DNA of 5,468 bases from Candidatus Gastranaerophilales bacterium (GTDB taxonomy: Bacteria > Cyanobacteriota > Vampirovibrionia > Gastranaerophilales > Gastranaerophilaceae). The translations under genes and the position numbers were made by a program. This document shows positions 5,093 to 5,468 of this stretch, in pieces. The stretch lies in assembly GCA_021199975.1 (NCBI GenBank), contig JAJQHF010000134.1, positions 1-5,468 of the forward strand. The letters run 5' to 3'. Under the pieces are notes generated by a model. It ran no database searches and was not told the DNA's origin. It saw only the letters and a list, made by a program, of their open reading frames with translations. Position 1 is the stretch's first letter; each line of letters begins with the position of its first letter.

Positions 5093-5468
5093 ATGAGCAG
5101 CGAAAAAGAAATTTTATTAAATGGCTATGTGTCAATGGATAATGATGTATCAGATGTGGATAAATCCCATGATACCAAAAATATTGATGACTATATTTAT
5201 GACATAGAAGAAGGTTTGTCTTTAGCCGGCAAAATAATCGAACAAATAAATATACTCAATAACAGCCCTATTAATTATGATTTGGGAATTTATGATGATT
5301 TAATCTCTTATAACAATGAAAGAATTAAAAATACCCATTCTGATATGAGAGAAAGAAAAGAAAGAAAAAATAATATTGAAAGACTGAATGAAAAGAAAAA
5401 ACAAGCAAAAATTAAAATGCTTGAATTTAAAAAACAAAAGAATAGAAAGAATTATTCCGATTCTAATC
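5093..5468 (+). CDS. hypothetical charged, probably coiled-coil protein (partial, 3' end outside window)
   Basis: An open frame starts with ATG at 5093, 6 nt after a good AAAGGA (5081-5086), and continues for 125 codons to the window edge without a stop. I do not recognise it. The first 70 residues are acidic (DNDVSDVD at 16-23, IDDYIYDIEEG at 31-41, then an amphipathic stretch LAGKIIEQINIL at 44-55). Residues 76-120 are a dense run of Arg, Lys, Glu and Asn (RERKERKNN at 86-94, EKKKQAKIK at 100-108) that looks like one long helix or coiled coil. No signal peptide, membrane segment or cysteine is present in the visible part. It is transcribed divergently from dedA. The sharp acidic-to-basic switch could suit a scaffold, nucleic-acid-binding or secreted effector-like protein, but nothing here decides between them. 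Confidence 0.75.
   Translation, partial: MSSEKEILLNGYVSMDNDVSDVDKSHDTKNIDDYIYDIEEGLSLAGKIIEQINILNNSPINYDLGIYDDLISYNNERIKNTHSDMRERKERKNNIERLNEKKKQAKIKMLEFKKQKNRKNYSDSN

Overview
The window is a low-GC, gene-dense bacterial stretch. I infer a non-photosynthetic cyanobacterial relative of the Melainabacteria/Gastranaerophilales (Vampirovibrionia) type. Two things support this. One gene is a clear DUF3326 protein, a family known mainly from cyanobacteria and plastid-bearing eukaryotes. Another is a long, Cys-rich, stand-alone type IV prepilin-like protein of the kind common in Gastranaerophilales genomes. The assignment rests on recognising families by eye, not on a search.

Layout. Positions 1-44 (+) hold the last residues of a gene whose C-terminus matches 2,3-bisphosphoglycerate-independent phosphoglycerate mutase (gpmI). 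A nested, concentric palindrome at 53-125 separates it from the convergent minus-strand genes and probably ends transcription from both sides. Six genes then follow on the minus strand, listed here in the direction of transcription. A DedA/VTT-family membrane protein (4768-4196) comes first. It is followed by a UPF0173 metallo-beta-lactamase-fold hydrolase (4071-3394), a DUF3326 protein (3413-2409) and a large prepilin-like protein (2419-1304); these last three overlap one another end to end. After a 129-bp AT-rich gap come an unrecognised 137-residue protein (1174-761) and, 3 bp further on, a LOG-like Rossmann protein (757-128) with a degenerate nucleotide-binding signature. On the right, a 324-bp AT-rich region (4769-5092) lies between dedA and a plus-strand gene that starts at 5093 and runs off the window. 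It encodes a charged, probably coiled-coil protein that I do not recognise.

How they fit together. UPF0173, DUF3326 and the pilin look like one translationally coupled unit, although nothing in their known biology links a pilin to the other two. The LOG-like protein and the 137-residue protein form a second tight two-gene unit. No tRNA, rRNA, CRISPR array, insertion sequence or phage gene is visible. The items most worth following up are the divergent LOG/137-aa pair, the oversized coupled pilin, the nested palindrome at 53-125, and the inverted repeat and possible upstream ORF ahead of the last gene.
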